64,000 bases of DNA from Isoetes taiwanensis (lineage: Eukaryota; Streptophyta; Lycopodiopsida; Isoetales; Isoetaceae): positions 1,078,380 through 1,142,379 of the forward strand of contig JAJEKV010000131.1 of NCBI GenBank assembly GCA_021234155.1. The letters are read 5' to 3'. Shown piece by piece: positions 1 through 11,730 of this stretch. A program made the translations under genes and the position numbers. The notes under the pieces were generated by a model. The model had not been told where the DNA came from. It was given only the letters and a program-made list of their open reading frames with translations, and searched no databases. Every line of letters begins with the position of its first letter. Within the stretch, counting starts at the first letter, position 1.

Positions 1-1998
1 ACCTTTTATAACATTCCCTTGTCCAATTTTAAATTGAAACTGCTTTTGTACTGAGTCATACAAGAAAACTGTAAGTACTAAGAGGATAGGTGCCAACTAC
101 AAAGAAATCATTTCATGTATCATACCTCCAGAACTTTTGAGAAAGATCCCTATTTTTCCTGAGCAGTCCATCGGATTAATAGTGAACATAAAATTGTATC
201 CAACCCATTCATCCGCAATGAGAAAGAAATTCATCTCTGATAAAGTGACCACTGTCAGTTTGCAGTAACTAAGCTTTTTGGGTAAGACACATGGCCATGT
301 TTAAGGAATGAGCATATATAGACTTGGATAGGTCGCATTATAAGGATGGTCTTGTTGTTTTTAGCCCCTAGGCTACATTGTGTTCTAGGCACTACAGCAG
401 TTGCGACTTGTGCATTAAATGGTCATGTGAAAAAGACTACAATTACTTCACCAAATGAGAGGTATAGTAGTGTTAGATAATGTTACCTTAAAGCTGCGTC
501 TGAAGGAGTGGCATGGTTATCTAGCACTAGCTACGGGTAAGTGGATGCATGCCATATAGAAAGTATGGATTTGATTTTAAGTTGGTCCAATTGCGGGCCC
601 TGCCCACTATGCTTTTGTTCGATTTACCATATCGAGGACCTTGGCATCTTTGCATAATACCAACGATTAGACTCGGCCATGTTTTCTTGATATTGAAAGA
701 GCTCGGGCAACCCCCCGCATTACTTGCATTCCTATCTAACAAGCGAGAAAAAACCACACGGATGCTTGTACCATGCTCCACATTAAATGTTAAGCTTGCA
801 ACCATTATTCTAAATTGAGGTTCACTCTTATTTGTTGCTTTTAGTATTACCCCTCATTAATGCTCAAACACATTGCCTTTGTCTGTTAATCCCTCCCATA
901 CACAAGTTAAAATCATTGCACTCCATGATACCACATTCTTCTTTTGTGATCTTTCAAATACATGGGCATGCTTCCTCTAGACTATCACATTTGGCATACA
1001 TCCCGAACAATCATTATTCCATAGAACTTTCCTCGCTTTCGAAAATTCCGGACTATCACATGCTTTCTAAGCGTATATCATTTTTTTTGCTTCCTACTAG
1101 CCTCTTTGGATACACAGCAACCTCGACAAAGCGAACATTGATAAATTGAAGAACACAATCTAAGTACCCTTACTTTGCCAAGAACTATTGTAACCAATCA
1201 ATGACCATTTTAACTGCGTCGCTATAGTCACTCATGTCGCTATGAAACTTGAAAGCGTAACTTCCCAAATCTCACTTCTATTTCATATGAGCACGGTGGT
1301 AATCAATGAAAATAGCTGGTAAAATGCCATTGCTTTTTGAACCTTGCTCGATAAAGTTTGCTATTATTTGGCTCTTATACTACCCATGGAAACAACAAGA
1401 GACATAGCAATAGAAGTAATGGGAACTAATATGTACAATCTAGAAATAAATCCGGCAGATATGTGTGTATCACAAGTATACTAAATTAGCACTCTTGGTG
1501 CGATCCCCATAAAGGTTCGCATGCGATCGGGTACCATTATTTGCATATCTGGTGACTTCAACCAAACGCGTGCTTCAAAAAGCGGATCTTGTATAAATTC
1601 CAGCATACAAAAGCAACTCATCTTTGGGAAATAATTCCCGGAGCTTTCTCGGGGATAAAGACCCGTTGTAAGTTTTTAGGGATCATAGAAGGTCAATGAC
1701 TCCAACTCTTTTTGGCCTACCTTGTCGATGGCCTCCAGTCATTCTTCCTTCTTCCGAGTTAGCGGGTTTGCAAAGCACCTTCAAGACTTTACGAAATAAG
1801 GAATGCAACATCCGGACTTGATGCATATTGCCTGCGATTAACGGTTCAAACATCATGACTCACAATGCGGTGTAGCCAATTTACAGGGAGCAGTAGGTTT
1901 TTAGCAGTCACAAGCATATCCTAAGTATATTCCAGCATATACCTAGGATATGCCACAAACCCATATAAACAAAACCATCATTCATTTAAATTGGATTT
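1..1998. other. no gene recognised
   Basis: AT-rich sequence with only short, overlapping open frames on both strands and no recognisable domain, RNA gene or terminal repeat. The minus strand of its right part could hold decayed 3' remains of the minus-strand transposase-like gene that is clear from about 2,867 upward, but I could not match it to anything. Confidence 0.5.
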
Positions 1999-2866
1999 AT
2001 GTCAGGATTTTGGACCATTTTGGCACTGCAACTTTTTCCCAGGTTAGTAAATTTGCATCGAGAATGTGACTTTTTTTATACCAAAGACAACATGATTGCA
2101 TTAAAAATTAAAAATACTTCACATATGCATGTCGAGTTACATATTGCCAATTACTTCTCAGAAGTGACCCCTAGAGATATCATAGCTTTCAGCCTCACTT
2201 CCACAGGTATTGTAACCCTAACAGTCTTGCCTAGGATGGCCTTTGGGGTCCATGAAAACAAAATAGTATCTAACTCAACCCAATCATCCCCTTCAATAGG
2301 GTTTCTTCCATCTCTTTGTCCAACAGGTCTCTATACCTTTCTTCCTCTGCCTTGCTTTGCATTTAACTGGTGCCCCTTGGACACCACCACTCCACGAACT
2401 TTGTTCACATTATGGTCACCTACTTCTTTGCAAACCTCGAGATAGTGTAACCCATCCACATTGGGTATATCTCTTTATGCAATACTATAACTTGCAAATT
2501 GATGGCAAAAGCAAGTCATCTTTGGGATCATAATCCTCCCCCTTTGAGATATTTAGGCCTTCCTTTCCTAGGACCAACATAGTGTTTTTCAGCATTTGGA
2601 GAAGCCATGGACTTACGAATACTACTAACCACATCATCGACTTCCTCGGTGTTATTAATAATCTATCAATGCAAGGTTGGTATCATCGGGGTTATTTTTC
2701 CAATACTTGGCGTGTTCGAAATGCGTCCAACGTGCTTTTGCAATGAATCCACCTCTGGAAAAGGCTTAAGAGCTTTTGGTTGACCCTTGGAATCTTAGGT
2801 TTACCATTTTCATCTTAGTGCCATATGGGTACTCCCTCATCGGCCTCCATTTATCATCGAAAGGTC

Positions 2867-4888
2867 TTATTTCCATTGCATGATTGGCTTATTTCCCATG
2901 ACCCAGAAAAGTGTCTTGAAGAGGTCTAGATTGACCTTCCATATCAAGAGCATAACCTTGATAAAATTCTTCCAATCAGGCACCTCTTGTATGATCAACC
3001 CTATAGGAGAAGGTGAAATGCATTCACTAAGAACTTCCATTAGTCTAGGAAGATTGGTCACAGTTTGAGATTTCAATCTGCGTTACTATACTTCCCAAAC
3101 AATGCATCCACATCCTCATGAGTATGTCCGGCATTAAGAACCCTAAATTCACTCTTTCAAAAAGACACCCACGGTACGTTAAATAAGATAGGAATGAGAA
3201 CATATACTGTTTTTATTACATCGGCCACAATGTCAAGTTGGAGGAGGAACCTTGGTGGTAGATCTCGAGGTTGGGGGCGTGAACTTGAGGCTCCAACATG
3301 TTGAAGCACTTGACTTCCCTAAACCTTGCCTTAGTAAACTTCTCCTAAATTATTAGGCTTTCTATCCAACAATGCACTAAAAGAGTGGTTGGCTACCACC
3401 TCCGGGGTTGTGGAGGTCACCCGAATAACCACTCTCATAGTTCCTCAAGCACCTCATCACACTTCCAATATGAAAATCAGGACCATCACTCCACAATTGC
3501 AAACTAAAATGGCCATAATAAATTGGCACCGAGCCATGCACTATTGCACTTTTGTCGAGACTTGCAAAGGATAAAGCTCTATTGATTTGCTTGGGTATGT
3601 AACTATCTTGGCAAACAAGTCTTGATTGATCCATCTTGTCATGGATAATACAAACATAGTTATTGGGTTCCAAACATGATAATGTTCTCCACATCCAATA
3701 AGTGGATCTACATGATAGTTGATTGCGTCATGTGATCTTTCATTGCTCCTTTATCTTAGCCCTTTGGCTTGTTTGCTTGGTCTTATCCGAGAATCTCTTT
3801 CAACTTAGCACACAAGTTGCACTTTGCAAAGTTGTTGAAGTGTCTATAGTGACATGCTTGAAGTGCTTGCTCCATAGTCTCCAAGGTAGGTTGAGATATT
3901 GCGGTACACAGCATGTAGTTCTCAAAACAAAGCATTCACTTCCTCCAATATATATACGGGTACAATGGGATGGCAATCTCTTCTCGACAACTATTTTTCC
4001 TGTTGATCTTTCCTACTTTTATGTGGCATATTCTCGGCATTGAATTCAACATATTTTTCAAAAACCTCCCTAGCGGCCCGGGGATCCTAGAAGTTGGCCT
4101 CAACATGCCATTATTTCCATGTAATGCAATTTTACTCCCCTTTGCATGACTTGCTTGCCATTTTTGCCAAGATGAAATTGGAATGCCATGAATATGTATC
4201 CATGCAACTTTACATATCCATGTCCCTAATGGGTATTTTTTTTTCTTTGGAAATTTTCATCTTGAAGTGCAAGCTCATGAATGGAGTACATGTAAGTCCT
4301 CCTCTCATCACAAGTATACTCTTGGAAGGTGGCTCTTGCTTCCACCAATTCATCAATTTCAAACTTCTAAACACAATTAGCCCAACAACATTCCATTCCC
4401 CTTACCTTAGTCAGAGCTTCACGTGAACAATTTGGACCTCTTGCTAGGATAATGTTTCACCACTGAGTGTGCCCTCTTCTCTGAAAATGTGGTCCTGGCA
4501 GCTATTGGAGGTGCATTAAGAAAATCAGTGTCATCCACAACCTCTGGCTCTGATAAAAGGAATCTCCTATAAACTCCAATGCGGGCTATAGGCCATGGCA
4601 TGATGCATGGAACCTCAATTGTTTAATACAAGTAGTGCAATCCTGGTGATTTGATCCTTTTTCCTTCCATTTTTCCTCTAAACTTGTTATGGCCACACCC
4701 ACTTTATCCTCTCCTAACCTTTCATCATTGTGACTTTGGATAGGATCAGCTAGTATGATAGTTCCTTCACCTACTAGCTCCTTATTGCATTGGTGCTTCA
4801 GTTTCACCTTCTTATTCTTCCAATCCAACCTACTGTAGAGGATAATTTGCTTAGTAGTCTCAGCCTCAACACCCTTTGGGTGGTCCAC
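2867..4888 (-). pseudogene. broken DUF7869-type (integrase-like, DDE-fold) transposase gene, copy 1
   Basis: Read on the minus strand, separate frames carry in order the hallmarks of the integrase-like family I know as DUF7869. IIHDKMD lies near 3,629-3,649, LQLD near 3,232-3,243, GHTHEDVDALFGK at 3,091-3,129, and then EVPDWKNFI and a C-terminal NKPIMQW in the last 69-residue frame. The spacing and order match the family, in which these acidic and His motifs are thought to form an RNase H-like catalytic core. An in-frame stop separates LQLD from GHTHED, and several frameshifts break the rest, so no single frame spans the gene. A 100-residue open frame at 4,586-4,888 is probably the upstream part. 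Remains may continue downstream to about 2,000. The substrate is unknown; mobility is inferred from family type. The family assignment is from memory of motif patterns, not a search. Confidence 0.6.
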
Positions 4889-5973
4889 AGCATTGACCTA
4901 CAAGAACAATGTTTACAATGGGGTAACAATGTGATAAGAACATGTGGTAACAATGTTGAAACATGTTGGGGGGATAGGTATTACATTTTTACCCTTTTTA
5001 GGATCCACTTGCTTCACCTATATAAAGTTAAATGTCTTAATATTAGTTCGAAAAAAGGACAAAGTAATTTTGAGAACCGATTAAAAGGAACTTTAAGAAA
5101 TACCAAAAAAACCATTAAATGGACAAATATATGTTATAAGTGCAGTAAAAAATAGATCATAAGTATAGCTTAGGTGTAAATTATTATTGCAAAATTAACG
5201 GTAACATAGGGTGTATGCTAGTAGTACTAATGAGGTAAGTATAGGTTGTAAATCTAGATAGGCCAAAGTTGTGTGTAAGTATAGCTGAGGTCTAGGTAAT
5301 TATACAAAATTAATGAAAACATAGGTTTTAAGTATAGCTGACATGTGGGTAATTCTATAGAAATTAATGATAACCTAGGCGTAATTAATTCAATAGAAGT
5401 AATGATAGCTAATTAAGTATTATAGGTTAGGATATAAATCTTGTATGATGTGATGGAATCATAATTACAACCGCGCCTATAAGAAACCTTGCATGCATGA
5501 AACCCTCCATTCTTTCAACCGCCAATCCTTTCTTCCTTCTAACGCCAATCCGTTCTTTCTTCCTTCCTTACCATGGTGAGCCATGCTACCCGGCCTCTTC
5601 CCGCTCCATCCGCCCGGACTAGCCTCAGAAGGCGAAGAGGCGAATAAAAATTGATAAAGAAATCCATTCCCCTCCCTTTTTATGCCGCATGGCTGCTCTC
5701 ACTTCCACCGTCAGAATAATCGCGAGGAGTTATTTCTTCGGGGCAAGCCGCAGGGAAAAGATTATCGAGCACCGGCACCCCCAGTCCCCCCATACTCCCC
5801 TTGATTCAGGATGAGGAGATGGAGAAGCGAGATTGAGAAAAGAAAGAAGAAATGGAGGAAGCGGATGAAGAATGGCGGAAGAATTAGGCGAAAAAAAAAC
5901 TAGCTGATTATGGGCGCCCTCTCCTCCTCCTAAAGGCGAAGATGATGCCGAAGACATCAGGCGAAGATGGCGG
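4889..5973. other. no gene recognised
   Basis: AT-rich DNA to about 5,500, then C/T-rich and G/A-rich low-complexity sequence. No domain or RNA gene seen. Confidence 0.5.
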
Positions 5974-6024
5974 ATGAAAGCTCGGAGGAAGAAGAGGAGG
6001 AGGAAGAGGAGGAGGAGGTAGAGG
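5974..6024. repeat. GAG-rich simple repeat
   Basis: An impure (GAG/GAA)n purine tract. Translated in the minus direction it gives a serine run, which explains the apparent open frame there; it is low complexity rather than evidence for a protein. Confidence 0.8.
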
Positions 6025-6168
6025 CTGAATTTTTTGTTTTGTTATTTAGTTTTGGTTCGGAAGAGCCCGGTGGGCATCTCAAAAAAGGCCTCAAATGAGG
6101 ATTATGAATGGAGCTAGGCATCTCCTTAAACTGCCTAGAACTTCCGTAATTTTGTAACACAGAGCTGG

Positions 6169-6420
6169 GCAACTCTAATAAAAGGCCTTAACGTAAAATT
6201 TTCAATGGCAATACAAAGTTCTTGGTGCAATATGTTTCTTTAGTGTCAACTCTAACTTGAAAGCGAGCGTAATTTTACTGGAAGGCCGTTTTGAATTCAG
6301 CAACTCTAATAAAAGGCCTTATGTAAAATTTTTCAATGGCAATACAAGGATTCTTGGTACAATATGTTTCTTTAGTGTCAACTCTAACTTGAAAGCATAA
6401 CCGTAATTTCTTCGAAGGCT
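6169..6420. repeat. tandem direct repeat, two units of about 131 bp
   Basis: The stretch beginning GCAACTCTAATAAAAGGCCT at 6,169 recurs at about 6,299. Both copies run through the shared phrases TTTCAATGGCAATACAA and GTTTCTTTAGTGTCAACTC. The units differ by a few substitutions and small indels. The second unit runs into the inverted repeat that follows. Confidence 0.85.
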
Positions 6421-6718
6421 TTTTTTGGTCCGTCTCTTTCATTCTTAAATTTGAGAATGAGATGAGATCACGCCAGTAGCGAAAATATATGTTTGTGTGC
6501 AAAATGTTTAAATTGTCAAGCGGTCCAATACCTGCGCTGGCGTGAATTGCATACAGTAATTAGCTTTATGCAGTTCACGCCAGGCATGTATTGGACCTAT
6601 ACAATGTAAACATTTTGCACACAAACATATTTCGCACCTGGCGTGATCTCACTTCATCTCTCTCAAAATTTAAGAATTACAGTACAGCTTCTGAAGAAAT
6701 TACAGTATTGCTTTAAAG
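6390..6718. repeat. long inverted repeat (foldback), arms about 155 bp
   Basis: The left arm (about 6,390-6,548) and the reverse complement of the right arm (about 6,560-6,718) align through shared blocks: GAGATCACGCCAG, TATGTTTGTGTGCAAAATG, GGTCCAATAC and GGCGTGAA. The loop is only about 12 bp. This is the form of a foldback/MITE-type element or a strong cruciform. The arms contain the CACGCC / GGCGTGAATT motif that reappears many times at 10.2-10.7 kb. I found no clean target duplication. Confidence 0.8.
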
Positions 6719-8040
6719 TACAACACAGGATACACGCATGGCATTTAAATTACAAGTGAATGGTATTAGCTCATGGCGCGAAATCACTAATTTGTTTTTT
6801 CTCTCTAACTCACAGATTTATGAATTCGCGCCTGGCGCGTATTCAACTGAACATACGTATTCAACTGAAGTTCCTCCTGTGCCAGCATAGGCTACAAGCA
6901 TAAGCTTATTCAATGAGTAGTGTCGTGCTCTGGAGGGGCTTGAAATGGAGAATGCTAAGCTGATAATTAGAGTTCTGCGGACCTGAAAGCCATTTTGGGT
7001 AATATCCCAATATCGCACCATCTTCTTTGCCAAAGATTTGAGACTCTTGAGGAACAACACCGATAGATGAATGACACATAGATGAATAACACACAGATGT
7101 AATTAAAACAATGTAAAGAATGCAGGTTCTTTAAATAATATCCCATCCATGTAAAGAATACAGTGTTTTTTAAATTCCTAAATGCTCTGGTCTGCAGGCC
7201 TTATAGTTTTGCAATATTGAATGAATGGTCTGGCATGCAAGCGTTTTAATTTCATACATATGACAGAATCAGCTTGTGCATTTTAGTATGAGCACTCAAT
7301 CTTCCTCTATGTCTTCCAAGAAAATGAAACTCACCTTCTTTAAGCGAATTACTGGCCATGCAACAAAGGTTCTGATCATGGTTCAAAAATAGGGGAGTTC
7401 CTCCCCTAAAAATCCGCCCACTTGTGTTAAATTCCGATCATCCTGAAAACGTTCCGGCAATTTTCCGGCAAAAAAATAAAAAATTTCTGGCATAATACAC
7501 TACAAAATGCACTAACGTATATTTTTCCCGGTAGCCTCAAATACCCGTTTTTACTGGTTAGACCGACACGCTATTTTCGATTCACGTGCTTTCACCCACC
7601 GCGGTCTCTATCGGGGATGCCTTACGGGTAATGCTTCGTCGTTGAAATGGCAACTGGTTACTAGGATCTTTACATGATCATTTCTAAGAGGAACTCCATG
7701 GCATACTGCTTCCGGATCGATTGATTCTATCTTGCAATTTCCCACCCTCCTCTTCAAATTCGTAAATCGACATGTAGCATTCTTCTCCCAATTTGTTCAA
7801 TGTCGCAAGATCATGGGATTAATTTGGAGCTTGGCTTCTAGAAGAGTAGATGAACTTACATGAAGGCGCGACATCGCCTCGAGCGTAAAAGCTTCTTCCC
7901 TGATTCTTCCGAAGTTCTTTTCGAGTTCTTCTGTTCTTCCAAGTTCTTCGAAGTTCGAATGACAAGAAAGGCGGGCGGCAAGATTAGGTGGTAGTTTCAA
8001 ATTATCCGTTAATTGTCTTTGCTTTTCTAGGCTGGCGAGT
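6719..8040. other. no gene recognised
   Basis: Contains one more GGCGCGTATTC-type motif near 6,830 and otherwise AT-rich sequence with short frames only. No domain seen. Confidence 0.5.
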
Positions 8041-8141
8041 GAAATCTAATTATGGGATTTGACAATACGGCGGCGGTAGAGAGCCATTCTTTGCCGTCTG
8101 ATCGCGTCCCGCCCATTAGGCCCTATCGTAAGATTGCTAAC

Positions 8142-8272
8142 CGCCGATTAAAAGTCGATCCGGGCGAAAATTTAAATATCCGCTCCCTTCTATCGGACCA
8201 TCGATTAAAAGTCGATCCGCAAAATTTTAATAACCGCTTCGCTTCTATCGGACCGCCAATTAAAAGTCGATC
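8142..8272 (+). repeat. three direct repeats upstream of a TATA box
   Basis: The 17-mer ATTAAAAGTCGATCCG (with one flanking variation) occurs near 8,146, 8,203 and 8,256, each preceded by CTATCGGACC-like sequence, giving a period of about 53-57 bp. A fourth degenerate copy follows near 8,286. They lie just upstream of a TATA-like TATATAAG, so they may be promoter repeats of the gene region to the right. Confidence 0.7.
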
Positions 8273-8322
8273 CGAATGAAACCCGTCGATCGAAAGCCGA
8301 CCCTAATCGCCTTACGGAAATC

Positions 8323-8330
8323 TATATAAG
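8323..8330 (+). promoter_or_regulatory. TATA-box-like element
   Basis: TATATAAG directly after the repeated upstream block and about 0.7 kb before the first readable coding frame. The placement is suggestive only; no transcript data. Confidence 0.35.
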
Positions 8331-9003
8331 TTTTGAATTCCATTTCTTGATTTTTGATTGTCGACTTGCTCCAAGACGCCCCGAAGAACTCAGGCTCAAA
8401 AAAGAACTCAAGAACTCTCGAGGGCGCAAGATCATCGGCGAAGATCTTGCCCAAAGGTCGTCTTTGCTCAAACTCGGGCCGGGCGAGAGAAGATGCTCAA
8501 GGTCGATTATTGTCATCATCACGTGTGTTATTCATTCATTGTTCATTGCTTTCACGATTAGGGTGCGGTGTTTGCTCAGTATTTACTCTATTTACTTATC
8601 GTATTTACTCAGTATCTTACGCCTATACTCCGGTCTATTATTTACGTAGCGTTGACTTAAATTTCTATACCGCCACACTCCGCCTATCATTTCTTTAGCT
8701 GCTCATTTCTCGCAGGACTTGTATTTGCATCTGCATAATAAATGTCCTTCCCGTGTTAAATTGTCCCGCTTCGTGATTAACTGTTTCGTGCGTAATTTGT
8801 AAAGTAGTATGAGTGTTTAGTTGGATCGCCTTCGAGTGTGCGTTTACGGCATCTTTGAATTGGCACGCTTTATGAGTGTATGTCCGTAATTGGGGACCGT
8901 GATGCCATTCTCGTACTTTTAGCCTGGCCGGAATTGATGACCATCCGGAATCGCTAAGCGTGTATTGCACCCTTGTTTGCGTGGGAAGAAGAGACAAAAC
9001 CGA

Positions 9004-10069
9004 ATGGTAGCTCCGACACCTCCTCCCAAGAAAGCTAGAGGCTCGGAAGATACTCCAGTGAGCTCCGGCTCCTGTAAGAAGGGAAAGCCCAATGAGGACG
9101 CAGATCCTATGCATTGTCGATGGATGATAGCGGATCCATTATCGAAAGGCGTATTACTGCATCCTCCATGCCCCGAGGAGAAGATTGATGATGCGGAGTG
9201 GTATGTTGATGTAGGCAAAACAAATGGTAAGGTGGATCTTGTGTTACACTCCAAAGAAAGAAAGACCGATCTTATGAAGAAACAAGGTATTCTTATCACT
9301 TGTGAGGAGCAGATGACATATGTTGTCAACTCCTAGTGGAGGTTGTGAAGAACCACAAGAAAGATCTCGTCGATTTACACATGCCGAGGCAAAATGCTTT
9401 CAAAAGATGGTCCGATGAAGAAGGGCGTGAGTCTTTGAGTCATGTTTCAAAATGCGGATGGCCTCAAAATCGGGCCCTCCTCCGGTTTCTATTAGTGAAG
9501 GGGTGTCTGCGGTGAGAGGAGAGCCTTATGAGGACCTTCTCCAAGTTACTTCTTGGAGGAGATGAAGCATCAAAATGATATCGGGGATGTCTGAAAGATT
9601 TGGACTTAGGAAAGGACATCCCCTTGCAATAGTTGATGGGATTTTGGCGTAAAATGACTCGAAAAGAAATTGCAAGGCTAGTCAAGTATGCAGAACAACT
9701 ACCCACTTGGCCAATCTTTTACACATCCCATCCATGTTGACCGTCCGTGAGATCACATAAGTCAAGTCTTGTTAGGGAGGTATGACCACGAGCATGCAAG
9801 AGAAATATTGAGGGCGATGGTGAGGAATCCGTGGCCAAGTTCCTATGCCGGTGATGTGCTTCCTTGGGATAAGAAAACGGATGCTCCACTCCAGTGGACA
9901 ACACTAGAAGAGCTAACAGGTGGAGAACCCTAATGTATGCTTCCTTATTATTGATGACAAACATTCTATTGAGGCAATAACGATCCCTATCCAACCGAGG
10001 CTAAGCAAACCTGGACAAACAATGTATCTCGCTACATTACAACCCGCGGGAGGAGGTGTCGGTTTCTAA
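9004..10069 (+). pseudogene. broken unrecognised protein-coding gene
   Basis: A readable frame from the ATG at 9,004 gives about 110 residues: a Pro/Lys-rich start (MVAPTPPPKKARGSED), then DADPMHCRWMIADPLSKGV and an acidic/lysine-rich part ending near 9,336. Further coding-like pieces follow in shifted frames, for example KYAEQLPTWPIFYTSHP near 9,680-9,730. The last piece (about 9,905-10,069) contains TTLEELTGGEP, CFLIIDDKHSIEA and IPIQPRLSKPGQTMYL, followed by a stop. Composition is protein-like throughout, but at least three frameshifts are needed to join the pieces. I do not recognise the family. It sits between the 6.4-kb inverted repeat and the 10.2-kb motif array that share a motif, so it may be the cargo of a DNA transposon. 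It could also be a real gene damaged by sequence errors. Confidence 0.45.
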
Positions 10070-10229
10070 ACCCCCATACCCCGGGCAGAGGACCTCGCAG
10101 AGATTAGTGCAACATTGAACTTAAATGGGCTAAGTCTTTCTTTATAAAAGGTTAGTATATTTGGTGGAATAGAGTCGATATATCAAGTAGCAATAATGAT
10201 GGTAGACTACGCCCGGTGTGTGTCAAGAT

Positions 10230-10690
10230 TGCCAATTCACGCGTGGCGTGAATTCATCTTATAATTCGCGGCATGTATTCGTCTCGCGAATTCTCGGATG
10301 AATACACGCCACGCGAATTGCCAATGTACTATATTTTTCATCGGGCGACGAATACACGGCGCAGCGCCGTAATGCGATCGCGTTGCCAATTACCGGGCGT
10401 ATTCATGCCGCCAATTCGCCCAATCGAATACACGCCAGCCATTCATGCCATGCGGCGTGGTCGTCTTTGCCAATCCCGGCGCTGGCGCGTATTCGGCCCG
10501 CGAATTGTCAACATGAATACACGCCACGCCAGCGAATTGCCAGCCTATCGGCTGATCAAAATGTAATACATTATAATTTCGGCGTGGCGTCTTCATCGAC
10601 AATTCCGCGACGAATACACGCCAGCGCGAATTGGCAAAGATGAATTCACGCCAGCCGAATTGGCACGCCCGCGACACGCCAGCGGAATTG
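10230..10690. repeat. array of GAATACACGCC / GGCGTGTATTC motifs
   Basis: Within about 460 bp the motif GAATACACGCC, its reverse complement (G/T)GGCG(T)GTATTC and a companion GCGAATTGGCA / TGCCAATTCGC occur around ten times in both orientations, with irregular 30-60 bp spacing. The block is much richer in GC than its surroundings. Related sequence lies at 6.46-6.85 kb. Clusters of short motifs in both orientations are typical of the subterminal regions of plant DNA transposons, where transposase binds; that role is inferred. Confidence 0.7.
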
Positions 10691-10779
10691 GCACTTTGCC
10701 TTTGGCGTTTCCCCGATTATCCTTTTAGCTTCATCTAAAAAGCGGTTAATTTTTGTATGCCCTGCTCATATTGGTTGAC

Positions 10780-11112
10780 TGATATGGTCTATGGGGTATG
10801 GGATAAAGCCTGGAAAGGTTGGGGCCCATTGGATAACGATTTCCTTGAAGGATCCGCCCTTTTGGTGTGTTGGTTATCACTAGAGGTGCTAGTGCGTAAC
10901 ATTTGGTATCAGAGCCAAGTTCAATTCCTCGTGGCAACATTGGTGTGTTCTACATGCTTGAGGGCAAGCATCTCGAGGAAGGGGAGGAATTGATATGGTC
11001 TATGGGGTATGGGATAAAGCCTGGAAAGGTTGGGGCCCATTGGATAACGATTTCCTTGAAGGATCCACCCTTTTGGTGTGTTGGTTATCACTAGAGGTGC
11101 TAGTGCGTAACA
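10780..11112 (+). mobile_element. TRIM (miniature LTR retrotransposon), complete
   Basis: Two 122-bp terminal repeats, 10,780-10,901 and 10,991-11,112, begin TGATATGGTC and end GTGCGTAACA. They differ at one base (GGATCCGCCC versus GGATCCACCC). Directly after the left repeat is TGGTATCAGAGC (10,904-10,915), the complement of the 3' end of initiator tRNA-Met, the usual primer-binding site. Directly before the right repeat is the purine tract GAGGAAGGGGAGGAA. The element is flanked by a perfect 5-bp duplication, TTGAC (10,775-10,779 and 11,113-11,117). The internal region is only 89 bp and codes for nothing. All diagnostic features of a TRIM are present, and the near-identical LTRs indicate recent insertion. 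It must have been mobilised in trans. Confidence 0.95.
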
Positions 11113-11439
11113 TTGACATGCTTTCCTTACACATGCAGCCCTTACATGGAACAACTCCGTCATGCCCGCCAGCAATGGATAGAATATGGAAGACCCCTGC
11201 AAACAAAACAGGGAACGAAGTCTGAGGAGTTTAAGCCATTGGAAAAGACCTTGGCTCAGACTATCATTCAAGATAGGAAACCAAGAGCCAAAAAAACAGG
11301 AAAAAAACCGGGGGGAAGCGGTGAGACATCCAAGCGGCTTCGAGGTCCCTCTGATGCCTACAAGATCGTATTAAGCTAAGGAAAGTGCAGGGAGGAACGA
11401 AGTTAGGATGCTTATGCTCAGAAACATCTACCAGACCCA

Positions 11440-11730
11440 ATGGGACGAGTGCCTCCTCAAGATACTTCAATATTTGATCTCAAGACTACCGACATGAGGA
11501 AAGTACAGGGCCTTCAAGATGATGAAATCATTTGGTTGTTAAATCAATGCATAAACAAAGAAGTTCTGTACAAGAAGGCTTCTTCAGTTAAGGACAAAAT
11601 GTCCTTCATTGATTGTTGCACTCATATAAAGATTATGAAGGTAGCAGTTGGTGAAGAACTTCAGAAGCTATCTGGTGATGTAACATTGTCTGAAGTCGGC
11701 CCTGCTAGACAAGTATGGCGTGTCTGCTGA
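11440..11730 (+). CDS. hypothetical 96-residue frame upstream of the H3-like sequence
   Basis: An ATG-initiated frame with protein-like composition ([59 protein letters not shown]). An adjacent frame at 11,113-11,379 is basic (TKQGTKSEEFK, DRKPRAKKTGKKPGGSG). The two may be N-terminal parts of the same broken gene whose C-terminus is the H3-like domain that starts at 11,720. I do not recognise the family. Confidence 0.35.
   Translation: MGRVPPQDTSIFDLKTTDMRKVQGLQDDEIIWLLNQCINKEVLYKKASSVKDKMSFIDCCTHIKIMKVAVGEELQKLSGDVTLSEVGPARQVWRVC

Noticed and set aside
5957..6172. Serine-run minus-strand frame
   Set aside because: Produced by the GAG-rich simple repeat.
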